Source of the DNA: Desarmillaria ectypa
Lineage: Eukaryota; Basidiomycota; Agaricomycetes; Agaricales; Physalacriaceae
Length of the DNA stretch: 64,000 bases
NCBI GenBank assembly: GCA_030407005.1
Contig: JAUDYN010000006.1
Location: 2,914,001 to 2,978,000 of the forward strand
Direction of reading: 5' to 3'
Every line of letters begins with the position of its first letter. The stretch's first letter is position 1. Under the pieces are notes generated by a model, which ran no database searches, was not told where the DNA came from, and saw only the letters and a list, made by a program, of their open reading frames with translations. The position numbers and the translations under genes were made by a program. This document shows positions 20,043 to 32,604 of this stretch, one piece after another.

Positions 20043-22170
20043 ATGCTCTGCAGGCATGGAGAGTCGGAGGCGGAGTGCGTTCGACGAATTGAGGTGAGAT
20101 TTCTGTTGTTCCACGCTTCCGTTTTTGTGCTGAGAGCTGTTCTGTAAGGACAAATTCGCGTCAACAACCTTCCCTTACCTACACCGTATTAGTCTTTGCT
20201 AGTGTTTTCATAGCTGTGGGGTATTAATTTCATTGTTGTTTTGGGTTCACATCAGCTTAAGTTTGCTTACCGGATTGGCGTCTGTCGACACATTGGCCTG
20301 GATCGTATACAAGGATATCGCCTAGCATCGTGGAACACCACTGCTGGTAGGGCCGCTCCTGTCAGAGCGCAACTAAACCGTATCAAGTAACGATACATAA
20401 TTAGAAGAGATGACGAGAAGCCTGAACTCTCTCTATCACGCTCCTAGTGGATATAGGTAAGGACAAATAGGGACGTTAACACGACGTGAGGACTTACAAG
20501 TTACCGCCCGCGCACAGAAAAAGAGAACAGACTAGGTTACCATCGACGCGGATCCCCCCAGGCCCGAGCGCGTCAAGAAAAAGAAAAAAAAACTGGTTAC
20601 CCGCATCTGTTTTCGATGCCAAGCGGAAGGTTTTGACTCCGAGCATCGTATCCAAGCCCTTTTGTCTTCACTAAATGGCACTTGAGGACAAAGAGTCGAG
20701 ACTGTGGCATTGTTGATGAGCAAGATGAGATGTCGTTTGACGAGAAGAGCGACCCCCGAAGAGACGGCACCGACCTGCGCAACCATTATACTGCATTTCG
20801 ATTACACCTCGGGAGAGTTGAACTCCACACCAATAAGCATCGGACACTTTTATCCGCGAGTGTGGAGCCCTCGTGGTGACCCAGTTCTTCATCCTGAGCA
20901 CACACAGATGATAGATGCCCACCGTTAGTCCAGTTACGTGGATTGCCATTATTCTATCACGGCGAGGAAAGCCGCCAATATTGATATGCTTGCAATGCCG
21001 ACCATTGGCAGGCGAGAGAGCTCCTCCAAGAAGCGAGGAGACAGGAGTGCGCGTACAATCTGTGCCAATTCATAAAAGAGGAGACCGAGAGGGTTCCACT
21101 GGGGTGTGAAGGTACAAGTTGGCGGGCTGGCCCGGGGGTTTGGGCGAACTGAGGACGTTGAAGAGCGTCAGTCGTAGCTGGGCGAGTGGCGAGTGCCCAC
21201 AAGGAGCTATAATGACTAGCAAACATTTTCGCGAGCCTTAGATAGCTCGATGAAGGAAACCTCTTCAAGAAGGGCTAATGTTCAGGCTGAGCGACTCCCG
21301 TCGAGGTCCAGTCTACAAAGTCGAACTTTTGAAGGAATAGATAGGATAATGCAGGCCAAGGACGTAGGGATTCCGCCTTGGCTATTTCGACGGGCGATAG
21401 GTTGAGTTGGCCGGCTGCCCTAGTGTAAGTGAATGTGAACATTTGCGGACGTGCATGTGATGAACGCGTCGACGTTACCGGTCGGTTTGTTCGGGTCGGT
21501 ATGCAGCTACACGAAGTTTGTGAGTAAGCTAGGTAAAGAGAAATCAGGACAACCCAAACTTGCTCTCCCCACAGTGCCGACAAGACTAATTTTGATGTAC
21601 TGTTAGCTTGTGCAGCACTCAAGGGTTCGAGCCTCACGACTCTGCAGAGCAAAATAGACAGTAATAGAAAAAGGACGACAACGGGAGTTTCATTGAGCGA
21701 GAGTTTGCTTGAAATGTCGAGGAGAAGCGAGAAGGACACAAGCTGTCCTTGCATGATAGAGCCCGTCGAGCGAATTCAAACGTTATTGCAGGAGAGAGAA
21801 ACGATCGGAACATGCCGACCGCCACTGCTCTCTGATAACTCTCACTACCATGCAACCGAAAACACTGAACTTGCCAACCGTATTTGCTTCGACGGCCATA
21901 GTAAGTAAAATTTCCCGTCTAGATTTCGGAGACGCATTGTAACTTCTCAGGGTGAGTTCACGTCTCAAGGCGCCTCAGTAGTAAAACCTCAATTGCATGA
22001 TCCCAGAATAACACTGATATTGGTATCTAATAGGTATCCAGATACTAATACACCGTCAACCAAGGACTAGGTCTGACAAGTATCAGTACGAAACCTCCCA
22101 ATACATCCGAGGCACTTCTCACCTTGAAGCGACGACTACACGCCGACTCCTCTCCATACCACAGACACGT
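20043..22170. other. 3' flanks of copies 7 and 8, mirror of 9524-11651
   Basis: No gene recognised. It holds the downstream conserved element of copy 8 (22002-22027, minus) and tRNA-like motif a'. Confidence 0.45.
20805..20858 (-). repeat. Dispersed tRNA-like motif, copy a' (mirror of a)
   Basis: Identical inverted counterpart of 10836-10889. Confidence 0.4.
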
Positions 22171-22421
22171 TCACTGACTGTAAACCAAACATTCAGTCCA
22201 ATGACCCGTCGACACAGGCAATACACTTACAGGAGCGACAAAGTGATATCACCATTGACCTTGGCCTGGATGGCGATCTCAACCTCGAGGTTAAGGTCAA
22301 GGCGCAGCTTCACAGCCGCGGGAGGTGCGGGCCGGCGCTCAGAGCGACCGACGATCTGTCCACCAAGAACAGAGGACGATTGGGTAGGTGCGAATTTGGT
22401 AGCGGTTTCTGGGGCAGACAT
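22171..22421 (-). CDS. NGDITLSLL-family microprotein, copy 8 (65 aa, terminal Gln)
   Basis: Exons are 22421-22231 and 22177-22171 with a 53-nt intron. The last exon reads T-CAG-TGA, so the spliced protein ends in Gln instead of Glu and uses a different stop, yet is still exactly 7 nt. Exon 1 encodes the same protein as copy 5. TATAAAAAG at 22456-22464 resembles copies 3 and 6 rather than copy 5; the box at 22542-22552 lies 131 bp upstream. Confidence 0.8.
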
Positions 22422-22541
22422 CGTGATACTGAAGAAATATACTCAATCCGGTGCTCTTTTTATACCAGTATCGACCCCCGACCCTCGCCCCGGATTAGGA
22501 TGGGGGCAACGTCGTAATTGTACCACGATGCATTCAGCAAA

Positions 22542-22552
22542 TCGGGTGCCTC
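22542..22552 (-). promoter_or_regulatory. GAGGCACCCGA box upstream of copy 8
   Basis: 131 bp upstream of the copy 8 ATG; followed by TTT as at copy 5. Confidence 0.6.
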
Positions 22553-24231
22553 GACGTCGTAATCAACCGCCTTAATTGCTGATGAGTAGTCTCGAAGAAG
22601 AGATGGCTGCGACTGAAACTTCAAGCCTCAGGTACGTAACGCTTTCTACTACATATTTGAAATCATATCGAAAGCATACCCCCATTCTGATACATACGAC
22701 AGCATTCTTCCGTTGAAGCGGGTTCGGTTCCTTCTAACGGACGCGCAAATTAACGGACTGCTATAACGCGGGTTCCGCCTCCATTTGCCCGCTCTCAAGA
22801 TTTTTGGAACCCTCGCCTTCACGTTCCGAACGACGAAACTGTGGGGTGTCGGTCCGTGAAATTTGGACGGTAAGAAAGGTTGCCGGTGACCTCTTTATCG
22901 CCCACTTCATACCGTCGTTAGTCCGTCGCAATTTCCTTCATCAAATCGGAAATCGCGGGAGATGCTAGTCCGGCCCGGAGTAGCGCATCTTGTCATTAAG
23001 CACCCTGTCCTTAATAACAGTCAAGGCAACCCTTGCCGCGGAACCGGGAAATGAAATGGAAAAGGCTTTAATTTGGAACGTAGCTCATGAGGGAGGCTTA
23101 ATGCATGAGTGGGATGCTGTGCATGGACTTGTTTATCGTGGCCCTTCTTGCGTAACACTCACAGAGTAGTATAGTGAGAGAACGCCGCCGTCGTTTGGTG
23201 TTTTCTTGTTCTTCTCTTCCTAATGAATTTCATCGATGAAAAGCAAGAGTAGGCAACACGAGTACGATGCCGTGATCATACGAATTTATGATCCACGTAG
23301 ACGAAGGCAAATTCTTGAGTCAATTGAAACTGCTGTGCGTGTAGTCCTTCCTTTCTTAAATAATCGTACGTGTTTTGACGATAATCATCAGTAAGACACG
23401 AGAGGTGACAAAATGCTAACAAATCCTTGCTCCGTGGAACTCGAGGAGAAGTCTGTAAATTATCCAATTATCTTCCGTTGCCCTTATTCAACCGCATTCA
23501 GGTATTAGAAATTTGCCTCTCCATAGAAATTTCACTAGTCAAAGTATGCGTCGTTACACTGATATTTTGAGCGGTCGTTGGGCATGGTCTTCGGTCAATT
23601 ACTGCTTGTGGAGATATATTCAATATCTTTTGTCAATTCTCAAGCAATAGCCATCGCATGTTGACCTCACAGCTTGCGGGAGGAAGGCCCTTGACGTTAT
23701 GCTATCTCAAAATGTAGGACGACATTACAGTATGGATCTTGCAATCCTGTCGATTTTTAAACTTAGTGGCAAATTGCACGTATCTGGTCCTGGGATGCTA
23801 ACGCCTTCGGTGATTTTTCACGCCAAAGCCCGTATTACAAGACATATATAATATCTACCGCTTGCCGTCAGTGCCGAAAGTTCAACTTTACAGTCAGCCT
23901 TACCCAAACGGTCCATCCAACTATCGCCATGCAGTCTGATTGAGAAGTACGATCACCTTCATAGGGAAAATTTTGCTCAAAAATCGATGCGTTGACCCAA
24001 AAAACCACTGAAATTAACATGTAGAAACGACCCCAAACACTAATATGTACAATGTCGACAGCAACGAGTCGATGGTACAGGTATGTTTTCCAAACGAACA
24101 AATGGATTTCTCCCTATGAAAGCCCTAGCCGCCGAACTATTCTCAGTGCCGATGAGTTGAACGTGACGATGAATCTTACCCAAAACGTCGACAGTTGTGT
24201 CCGACTTCGTCCCCACAGACCGAGAGTGCAT
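22553..24231. other. End of palindrome arm, then unique sequence without recognised gene
   Basis: 22600-23060 is the diverged outer palindrome arm. From 23060 the sequence is unique in the window. ORFs are at most 77 aa and unconvincing. Confidence 0.45.
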
Positions 24232-24484
24232 TTACTCACTAAGATTAAACATCAGTTTGAGAGTACCTTAGGAGGCGGGAAATGACTCACAGGAGGGAAA
24301 GAGTGATGTCGCCATTGACCTTGGCTTGAATGGCGATCTCGACCTCGAGATTGAGGTCCAAGCGAAGCTTCAAGGCTTCCTTGGGTGCGACGGCGCCCTT
24401 GTTGGAGCGGCCGACGAGCTGGCCTCCAGCGACGGAGGAAGTCTCAGCAGTGGAGTATTGAGTGGCGGTTTCGGGGGCAGACAT
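24232..24484 (-). CDS. NGDITLSLL-family microprotein, copy 9 (66 aa)
   Basis: Exons are 24484-24291 and 24238-24232, intron 52 nt (GTGAGT...TTAG), end T-GAG-TAA. The N-terminus is more diverged (MSAPETATQYSTAETSSVAG, linker KGAVAPKEAL) and shares the APKEAL linker with copies 10 and 14. TATAAAAGG lies at 24520-24528; the box GAGGCACCCAG at 24611-24621 is 137 bp upstream with one change. Confidence 0.85.
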
Positions 24485-24610
24485 GTTGATGCTGAAGAAT
24501 AGGACTGGTAGAGGTTCGTCCTTTTATACGAAGATGGACTCGCTATCGACTGGAACCAGAGTGTGAGGATGCCGTTAACATTAGGACGGGGCCATGGTAT
24601 GGTTCGTAAA

Positions 24611-24621
24611 CTGGGTGCCTC
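24611..24621 (-). promoter_or_regulatory. GAGGCACCCAG box upstream of copy 9
   Basis: One-base variant of the family box, 137 bp upstream of the copy 9 ATG. Confidence 0.5.
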
Positions 24622-27600
24622 GCCTGAGTACCTTTGACCAATTTTGTGTGGGTGGGTGCGAATGCCAGCTCCCTCGAGTAGCTACCTGTGATTCTGTGTC
24701 ATAAACTGCGAGAATATCGTAAATTCTTCTGCCACGAGTAAAATTCAAATATCGGTGACATCTGTCCGTCCTCTTGGAGGGGGACAGCGGGCCTTCCGAC
24801 ACGATCGAGGGGAATGGGACCCACAGATCTCTAACAAAACACTGTCCCGAATATCCCTGGTCTTGCTTTTTGCACCATGCTAATGATTCTGTCATTCTTC
24901 TGATGTTATGGGTGTTTGTGGGTCCAGTATTGGGCCGTGTGAACTAGAACTCACGCTGTCTTTTCCTTTCCATGACCCGCCGACTCAGAAGAGCTTTATC
25001 ATCGATCCAGCACGATGGATAAAAATACATTCTTTACTTAGAGTCGAATTAGAAGCAACCTCTAGCGAACCCGGTGTCTTCTTAACGAAGGTCCGGATCT
25101 CGACTGCAACACTACATCGTAACTAGAGTCATTTGGAGTCGAATATCAAGGATGCCGTTCGTGGACGGCAGCCTTCAAGTTTACAATAATGGAAATGGTT
25201 CACCTAATCACATTCTTCCTCTTCCATAATGGCTACTTGGGAGGGGGAACCTCGAAAATTGACATCGTGGCGCATGAGTTCAATTTGGATGGACCCTCGA
25301 CTGTATATCAATCACTCACCAGTGAGCGTCTACCGAAAAGTCGGTTCTGTCGGCATCAGGTCCTTGTTAATATTTCTGTGGCGTCTAGGCTGGCTTGTCC
25401 TTGACGGATTCTCGAGATCGTGATGAGATGCATAGCTATCTCCATACGCAGTGGACATGCTTCTGTGTATTTCATTTAGCTGTGTTAGACAACAAGTCGC
25501 ACTGATGGCCCTTGGCCGGAAGTCTTCGACGTCTGCAAGATCTAGAACAGTAATATAAGACGATACCTGAATCTTCATCATGTAGATCTCCTACCTTTCT
25601 CCACTAAGAAAGGTGGGGCAAGCGTGGGGGGGACGCGTCGACGAAGTCCCCAGAATATCTGGGGAGCTTCTGTTGTGTTCCACAGGGTGCTTCTATATGT
25701 CCTATGGATCTGGTGATACATTTGAGCAACATGTAGGCAAGCCCTGTATCCGTGGATGGATCGCAGAGCGGCTGTCGAGGAAGAAGAGATTCATAACGCA
25801 ATGTAGCACTGACAGCTTGACTGAACATTTTAGGAAATCGTGGGTAGGCAGAGAACCGCTTGACAGTTCCTGTTAAAATCGTCGTGGCGCCTGTCGGCGA
25901 TTCACAGAAAACAGTTTGGACATCTACCGAGTCACAGCTGATATATCCAAAGGACAAGCTGCACCCAGTGGAAGCCCCAGAGTACGATCAGCGAATAGCG
26001 AACTGAGACTGTTGCGCCCGGGAAAACGAAAAGTTGGCAAACATGAACTGTCTGAAGGAATTATGCTTACGGTAGTGAGCTTGCGGAACGTTTTTGATCG
26101 AGTGATCTGGTAGGGCTGAGACACTCAGTCGTGGGCATCCTTCGCTTGTTGTAGAACCATGGATACTGAGAATTCGATTATCGAACAGAAAAGCAAATAG
26201 ATATCGCAAAGGCGTACGACATGCTGTGGGAAAGAGACAGACAGATCTACGGCGCTTTTTTGGCAGAGGGCCGGAATCAGGAGGGCATGATTTTTAGCTC
26301 TTGTAGCGACGCAGACTCCAAGTAATTAGAATGAAAGTTACAGATCAAGCTGGACAATTGCTTTCGTGAGTGTAAGGAGACGTCGGTCCGGCATCCGCTC
26401 TGTTCTGACGCTTCCACAAGCGGCTCAAGATTTTTGATCGTACACAGCCACTCAGCCTGCTTGTCTCTTTCGTAGTCGCAGGAGAGCCTAATAAGCCATC
26501 CAGACAATTCCTCTATTCCTCTTTCTCAAGATGTCTGTCATGTCATATCCTGTTGAATTCAGCTCAATTTCAGGATCACCACTAGCCTAACTTCGTTTAG
26601 TTTTCTCGAGCATCCAGTGTATTCTTTTTCGACTCGGATGCTAGAACTAGGTTGCTCTGTGTGTCGCGTTTCTTCCGAAATCGAAACCTGAGATCGGTAT
26701 CATATCAACCACAATCCATCTCGAAGCCCGTAGCCACACACTTGGGACAGTCAGTCATCTCTGGAAAAAATTATTTATTCGGAGACTTCATCGGTTTGAA
26801 CCACTCAGCTCGGCAACCCCAAGCTCCCTTCTATTTTTCTCCATCTCCACCGAATTAGCTCTCACGTTTACTTCAGTCTAGTTCTGTCTCAGCTCCCGTC
26901 ACGGCGGGGAACATTCCTTGCATCCCGTCCTCCGGACCGTAATAAGCGGCGGACGCCACATTCAAGAATTTTGATGCTGTCAGTTTTTCCATGTACCCCA
27001 ATCCTTCATTGTAGTTGCTGATTTCTAGTACATCGATTAAGGATCAAAATTGACGTGGATTCTGTGGCACTACGCCAGCTCGACGCTGGGTCTAGAACTG
27101 TTTTACGGAAAATGTCCTTGTTCTTTCTATAGATACTCATCCCGGTCATGCCAATCCCCGATCCTTCAGCCAATGGCCAGCCGCAGACGGTACGGTTTCA
27201 TTCGCAGAAAATTTTGGGGATTATTACTCTGTCCCCCTGGCGGGGAGCCCGGCCGAGAATTCGGTGAAAATGTCGTTGCACCGTTTCTATGTTTCTTTCA
27301 GCAATATTCTGATTTATGTGAGAAGTTCCACGAGAACGACGTTGTTCAACAGATATACCGTTGTCTGATGGGAGAACTAGACTAGGTCTATGTCCCTATT
27401 GACACTTGCACGTCTTGCATTATGGAGATAGCGTATCGCATAATTACGACATCCGATTTCCGTGTAGGCTGCTCGGACCGATGTTGGCAAGCCAATACCC
27501 TATCATTCGCAAGTGACAAAGAGTTCCGCTCCGAATTTGAATCCAACGAATCAACTGGAAGTTGTACCGCAACCCAATACCAGTGGCGTAGAATTCGGTG

Positions 27601-28099
27601 ACGGTAAATTGTTTCGGTTTCTACATCTCCCAATAACACCCGTCTCCTCAGCTTGGTCTTCGGATACTTACTGTTGTACCTGCATTTTCCAGCAATGGAT
27701 TAAGGCAAGAACATGCGCAGGTTCGAAAAGCATGTATCATGTGCCGCACAGGACTTTGATTTGATGCCAGGGGCACCAGGAGAAAAGAACAACGGAAAAT
27801 GGATATTGCACGAGCTTCGGTTGATTTGGCCTGATTTCGCACCCTCAAGCAGTCATGTCAACGAATATTTCGGTCTCGTGTTCCGATTGTCTCCCCCGCA
27901 GGCCAGTCCTGAACCCGAATTTCTCCCAGCTCAGACAGACGCCACGGTACTGATTCGCTTTAATAATAATGCTCATGTGCGCAGCGCGTGCCATTTGTTT
28001 GAAATAAAGGATTAGCCCGGTGCCGCTGTTTACGTACCGCGCTTCAGCTTCAACCTTCTCGGTCTTCTACACCTCTGGAATGTATCAAGTTGCAACGAC
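24622..28099. other. 3.5 kb without a recognised gene
   Basis: The longest ORFs are 117 aa (25604-25957, minus) and 111 aa (27050-27385, plus, no ATG start); neither shows a motif I recognise. No repeats shared with the rest of the window were noticed. Confidence 0.4.
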
Positions 28100-28110
28100 G
28101 AGGCACCCGG
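28100..28110 (+). promoter_or_regulatory. GAGGCACCCGG box upstream of copy 10
   Basis: 116 bp upstream of the copy 10 ATG; last base differs from the common form. Confidence 0.55.
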
Positions 28111-28215
28111 ATTACTGACTGCTGAGTTGCAAGTAATATAACCTTTTTCGACCTTCCGTCTTTGTATAAAAGGACCAACTTGTCAGGTTTCGTATTCAGC
28201 ATCTACAGCTTCAAC

Positions 28216-28430
28216 ATGTCTGCCCCAGAAACCTCTACTTCCGTTGCCACTCGCCCCAACAAGGGCACCGTCGCTCCTAAGGAAGCTTTGAAGCTTCGTT
28301 TGGACCTCAACCTCGAGGTCGAGATCGCCATCCAGGCCAAGGTCAATGGCGACATCACTCTCTCTCTCCTGTAAGTAATCATCTGGTCCAGGTGTTCTCG
28401 GGCTGACCGTAGGCTTTCTACAGTGAGTAA
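28216..28430 (+). CDS. NGDITLSLL-family microprotein, copy 10 (53 aa)
   Basis: Exons are 28216-28370 and 28424-28430, intron 53 nt, end T-GAG-TAA. The open frame continues upstream, but TATAAAAGG at 28165-28173 and the conserved MSAPE start place the ATG at 28216. The N-terminal half is shortened (MSAPETSTSVATRPNKGTV); the core is unchanged, showing that the core is the constrained part. The downstream element is at 28647-28673. Confidence 0.85.
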
Positions 28431-29534
28431 ATGTCTTCCGCAGACATGGAGGGATAGGATCGGAGTGCTGTTGTCGGGTTCAGGTGGGGATTATTTCTTC
28501 GTGTACCATTTCGCTCGATGCTAAGCTTGTTGTCCTGTTAGGACATTCAAGCCTTGATGCCGCCGAAATCATCTCGATTCCATTCTTTCCTCATTCTTTT
28601 ACTAGCATTGCATATTAGTTCTCACTGGCGTTTATACACCTACGTAGATACTAATATGAGTGTTGTTTTCGGGTTTCACGCATTGAGTTTAAGAATACTT
28701 ACTGAGAACTGCATGCGCATCGACGTCGGCGTATGCCATTCTTAGCCTCGTCAATACGTACCAAATCCGCTGTTTTAAGATTCTCATATGTTGAACCACT
28801 ATGTGCACTCGCTGCGTAAAAAAATGAACCCGTCCGTGAAATGGGCAACCGTGGTGCTTCACAGGAGAACGAGCCACTTTACCCTTCATGGGCCAAGATT
28901 CAGTAGAGCCATATCAATTGCTTAATACATGAAAGACGTACGAACTCAAGCCAAAGCGAGTCGCGCACCGTGAAGTTGTAGTTCCGGATGTTTACAGTCT
29001 ACTTTATGGTTAGCGGGGATCTGCGGTACTGTAGGAAACGATGTCCATCTGTAGGCACGAGGGGTGCCAGGGCCCGACGAGGAACACCACCATCGCAGTA
29101 TTGCTACCGGCACGTAAGTATAAGAACAGATTATACCTCAGAATTGTGCCGATGGCAGATGACATGAGCGAGCCGTTACATCGACAGATGACCTTGGATG
29201 CGACTTTGAAACACAACCTCGGGCCAGACAGGGAATTGGCCACCATTACAGGACGTTCAACATCGAGCATAAAATCGTCTCCGTTTCCAGATGACCGGAG
29301 AGTTGAAGATATCTAGATGCATATCGAGTGCAACCAGGCCAAATTGAATCCGGAATGGGCGAAGCCAGATCAGGGTCGCAACCAGCCACGTGCTAGTCTC
29401 CCTTTGGACAGACTTGGCTCAAGTTCACTGCGTTCTTTATGAAGCGGCTTGCTAGGCTAACTTCGTTCAAACTGTAGCAAAAGTGCATCTTCTTCCAGAG
29501 ATTTCCCAAGCCATATTCTAGGATTCTCAGCTCG
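28431..29534. other. 3' flank of copy 10 and unique sequence, no gene recognised
   Basis: Apart from the downstream conserved element (28647-28673) nothing recognisable was found. Confidence 0.4.
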
Positions 29535-31044
29535 ATGTCCTGCCTCACCTGCAGCAACTGCGGATTCATCAATTCCCTACCTCCCGAGCCGCAGCTACAA
29601 ACTCTGAAAATCATCCAGAGCTCCGAAGGCCTTGTTTCGCAAGTCCTACGTAGGGTTGCGACCGTTGTTTGACTCTGACCGTACCTTTCTCAACGCCGAA
29701 ATTTCTCAGCTGGAGCAGCTGCAATCCTTATATAATGCCCGACTTCAAGAGATCCAGTTGCATCGACGTGCCGTGAAAGCATTGGAAGATCGCACGTTTA
29801 TCTATTCTTCCATCCGTCGTGTCCCCTGAGATATCCTCGAAATCTTCCATTCCGTTTGCGACTCTTGGTGGAAAGATACCAAAGGGGCACTCGTAAAAAA
29901 AGTGCCAATAGTCTGAACCTATCTGGGCTTCTTTGCGTTTTAGGCCGCGTCTGTGGGCTTTGGAGGGACGCATTGCACACATCTCCAGCGTCCTGGACTC
30001 GGGATGTCATAGTGAAGTACCCTTCTCCAAGCACGCTTGCGAGATATTGCAGACCTATCTCGAGCGCACAGGTGAACATTTCTCTCAATATTCAGGTCGT
30101 ATTTCACCCGGGTAGCAAGCTTATGAAAGACGGCGAAATCATGTTTTTGCTTGTTCAATCCTGCTGTCGCTGGAAGAATATACACATTTCCACCCATACG
30201 CACTACTTGGAATTTATATTGCCTCTTCCTGCTCTACAGACGATTGAAATAGATATTCTGGATGACTGAAACCAGTTTCCCATGTGCTTGAATGCTCTGC
30301 AGCTACGGCAAGCAGCCCTTCCAAGGCAAGGGATCCATCAAGTGAGGCTACCGCTCGGGATAACTCATTATTCCGGATGTATCATCTCTGCTGAAGATTT
30401 GCGGCTCCTTTACCAGCTATCCAAGCTCAGAACGTGTCATCTTTAGTTCAGTCGGGTGTCGCTGACCTCAATCGAGGCGCCGGTGGTTATGGCGGAGCTC
30501 TGCCAGATCTATGCAGGGGATTTAAATATCCTCAACTTTCCAACTGCACCAATGCTGCAAAGTCTGACTATTACTGGACAATCGTCAAGATCGTTGTATC
30601 ATATCACCCTTTTCCTTCATCGATCTGGGTGCCGTCTCGAGAGCTTGAGGGTGTGCATGAAAACATTCAGGTCAGAGTCGTCGGCCTCGATCACCTAAAT
30701 GTTCTCTTCTGAAGTATGTTCTACTATCTCTCACCTCAAACTCGAATTCGATTTGCAATTGGTAAAGGTTTCCTAGGTTCTTACCCCTTCCTCGGCCCTA
30801 CCCAATCTCCACCATCTTGTCCTCTGCATGGAGGAGCAGAATTTCCGTCGTACGCAGAAGAAGCGGCTCGTCGATATGATCCGCTACCACAGTGATGTGG
30901 GATTTTGATGTTGACGATGACGATCAGGGGCGGGGGAGTATTCATGATTTGGAAGTGGATATTCAGGCCCTCACTGGGGACAATTTGGAGATGCAAATCG
31001 AGAAGTGGAGCCCGCTGCGTCTGGACCACGGGTCGTTATTTTGA
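29535..31044 (+). pseudogene. Decayed F-box/LRR-type protein gene
   Basis: Fragments in changing frames follow the order of agaric F-box proteins. They are a Cys-containing N-terminus (MSCLTCSNCGF), a helix (SDRTFLNAEISQLEQLQ) ending SIRRVP, then an in-frame TGA (29827-29829) where the F-box should continue, followed by DILEIFHSVCDSW in the same frame. After a frame change come GRVCGLWRDALHTSPASW and leucine-rich pieces such as FPTAPMLQSLTITG and ALPNLHHLVL. At least one stop and several frame changes cannot all be introns, so I call it a pseudogene. Some breaks could be unrecognised introns. Confidence 0.6.
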
Positions 31045-31479
31045 GGCTATGCAGAAAGGCATGAATCTTACTAGAACGTGAATGGGATGAGACAATATTT
31101 CGAGAATATTCGCTGTTTGAGCGACTAGACAGCATTGATAGATCTACGCTGCCAATGAAATAGGTACATGTAACAGACATTTGATACTATATGGTTACCA
31201 CTTGATGCACTTTTTCATCGCTGTAATACAGAGAAGAAAAAGGAGAGTAGTGATAGGCGGGCGTTCACGATACTTGCAGACCATATTTCGAAGTTCGGGC
31301 GTGCCTACCTGGGAACACAAGCATGCAATTGAGACATGCTTGTAACCAACTAAACTCGACGTGAAAGCGGGATGACTTGTCCTAACGTTACTGGGAACAA
31401 TAGGTCTGTTAGATGCTACCATTGAAGGGACATACCAAAGAAACGTACAATGCGTGCCAGGTATCCAGAGACGATAACA

Positions 31480-31529
31480 TCTCGGGAGAGTCGAACTCCA
31501 CGCCATAGGCGTCGGATCCTATTATCCAC
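31480..31529 (-). repeat. Dispersed tRNA-like motif, copy b
   Basis: Read on the minus strand: a hairpin with GGAT/ATCC stem, a second with ACGCC/GGCGT, then GGAG-TTCGACT-CTCC with a B-box-like GTTCGACTC. Stem changes relative to other copies are compensatory. Confidence 0.4.
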
Positions 31530-31981
31530 AAATGCTGAAGTTAAATTTTGCGTTCTCGGCTCGTGTGGCAGTAAAGCTCTGCTTTGGCGAGGAATTGGCA
31601 AAGATGAGACTCCGAACACGGTCAAGTATGAAACGAAACACGCGAGCTGGGGAACCCAAGTGGCCAGGTAGCCTGAAGGGAATGCGTCAAGCAGATGATG
31701 CTACGGCCATACAAAAAGGCACCACCGTCACTACGACAGAAATGACTGATGATATGATGTCAGGTGTCTTTCGCAATGGAACCCTTCCTGGTAGCAGATT
31801 CCGAATTATGAACTTGACGGGGTCGCCATGGGTTGCGATTGAGAACGGGCCCTATGACATCGCAAAGAGGATATCCGTGTTGAAAACTAGACTCTCTCAG
31901 TCAATCTATGAAAATCAGCAAAAGGGGTGACATGAAAACACGGTATTCCATTTAGCTCCGGGGCCGGCAGAGAGAGGATTG

Positions 31982-32045
31982 TACCTCGGAAGATTCGAAC
32001 TCCATGCTCGTCGTGATGAGCATCGGACCCTTTTGTCTGCGAGTG
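31982..32045 (-). repeat. Dispersed tRNA-like motif, copy c
   Basis: Same order of hairpins, with a longer second hairpin (ATGCTC/GAGCAT) and GTTCGAATC in the third. Confidence 0.4.
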
Positions 32046-32547
32046 CTCGTGCAAGTAGTCGAAACAAAGCTGAAAGTAATCCTCGACCCTCGGCTGCGCT
32101 ATGTGGCCAAGGGCGATACTGTTAGAGTCCCACAAACTTTGGATGCGATGGCGCAGATTTGATGAGCATCAGGAGGTACGCCGGTCGACATAAGAAAGTT
32201 CTTCCAACGGTATCTCCACAGAAAGGCGAGAGATTGGTCTAATCTTCAGGTAACACGTCCTCTCCCATATCCCCTTCCACGAACTTGGTCTTCCGAAAGG
32301 GCGAAGAGATTTTTGAAATGTTACGAGAAGGGCCTCAGCCCTGTAGAATACTGTCACAAAACGAAAAATTGACAGACTTCAAACGTACCTCAAAGAAAGA
32401 TTTCTCACAAAAGCCGTCCTCAGAGTCTAGAGGCGATCTCACATTGATTCTGAGACCTCTGGACCCAAGCTACGTTGACACCTCCGAATGATTTGTTGGC
32501 AGAAGCTCTTGCCATCACGTCCCTGTGTCGTTACCACCACATTCATT

Positions 32548-32604
32548 TGGGACCACCGGAACCCCATTCCAATAAGCATCAGACCTTTCTGTCTGCGGGT
32601 GTCG
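32548..32604 (-). repeat. Dispersed tRNA-like motif, copy d (degenerate)
   Basis: The first hairpin (CAGAC/GTCTG) is intact; the T-arm-like part is degenerate and lacks the B-box match. Confidence 0.3.

Larger units (their letters stand above)
16620..23060 (-). repeat. Palindrome right arm (D4)
   Basis: Inverted partner of 8640-15000 carrying coiled-coil gene 3 and small-gene copies 7 and 8. 17895-22037 appears identical to the left arm; flanking parts are diverged. Confidence 0.85.

Noticed and set aside
21600..21660. GGGTTCGAGCC on the plus strand (mirror at about 10060) as a tRNA T-arm
   Set aside because: No matching acceptor, D or anticodon arms can be formed around it.
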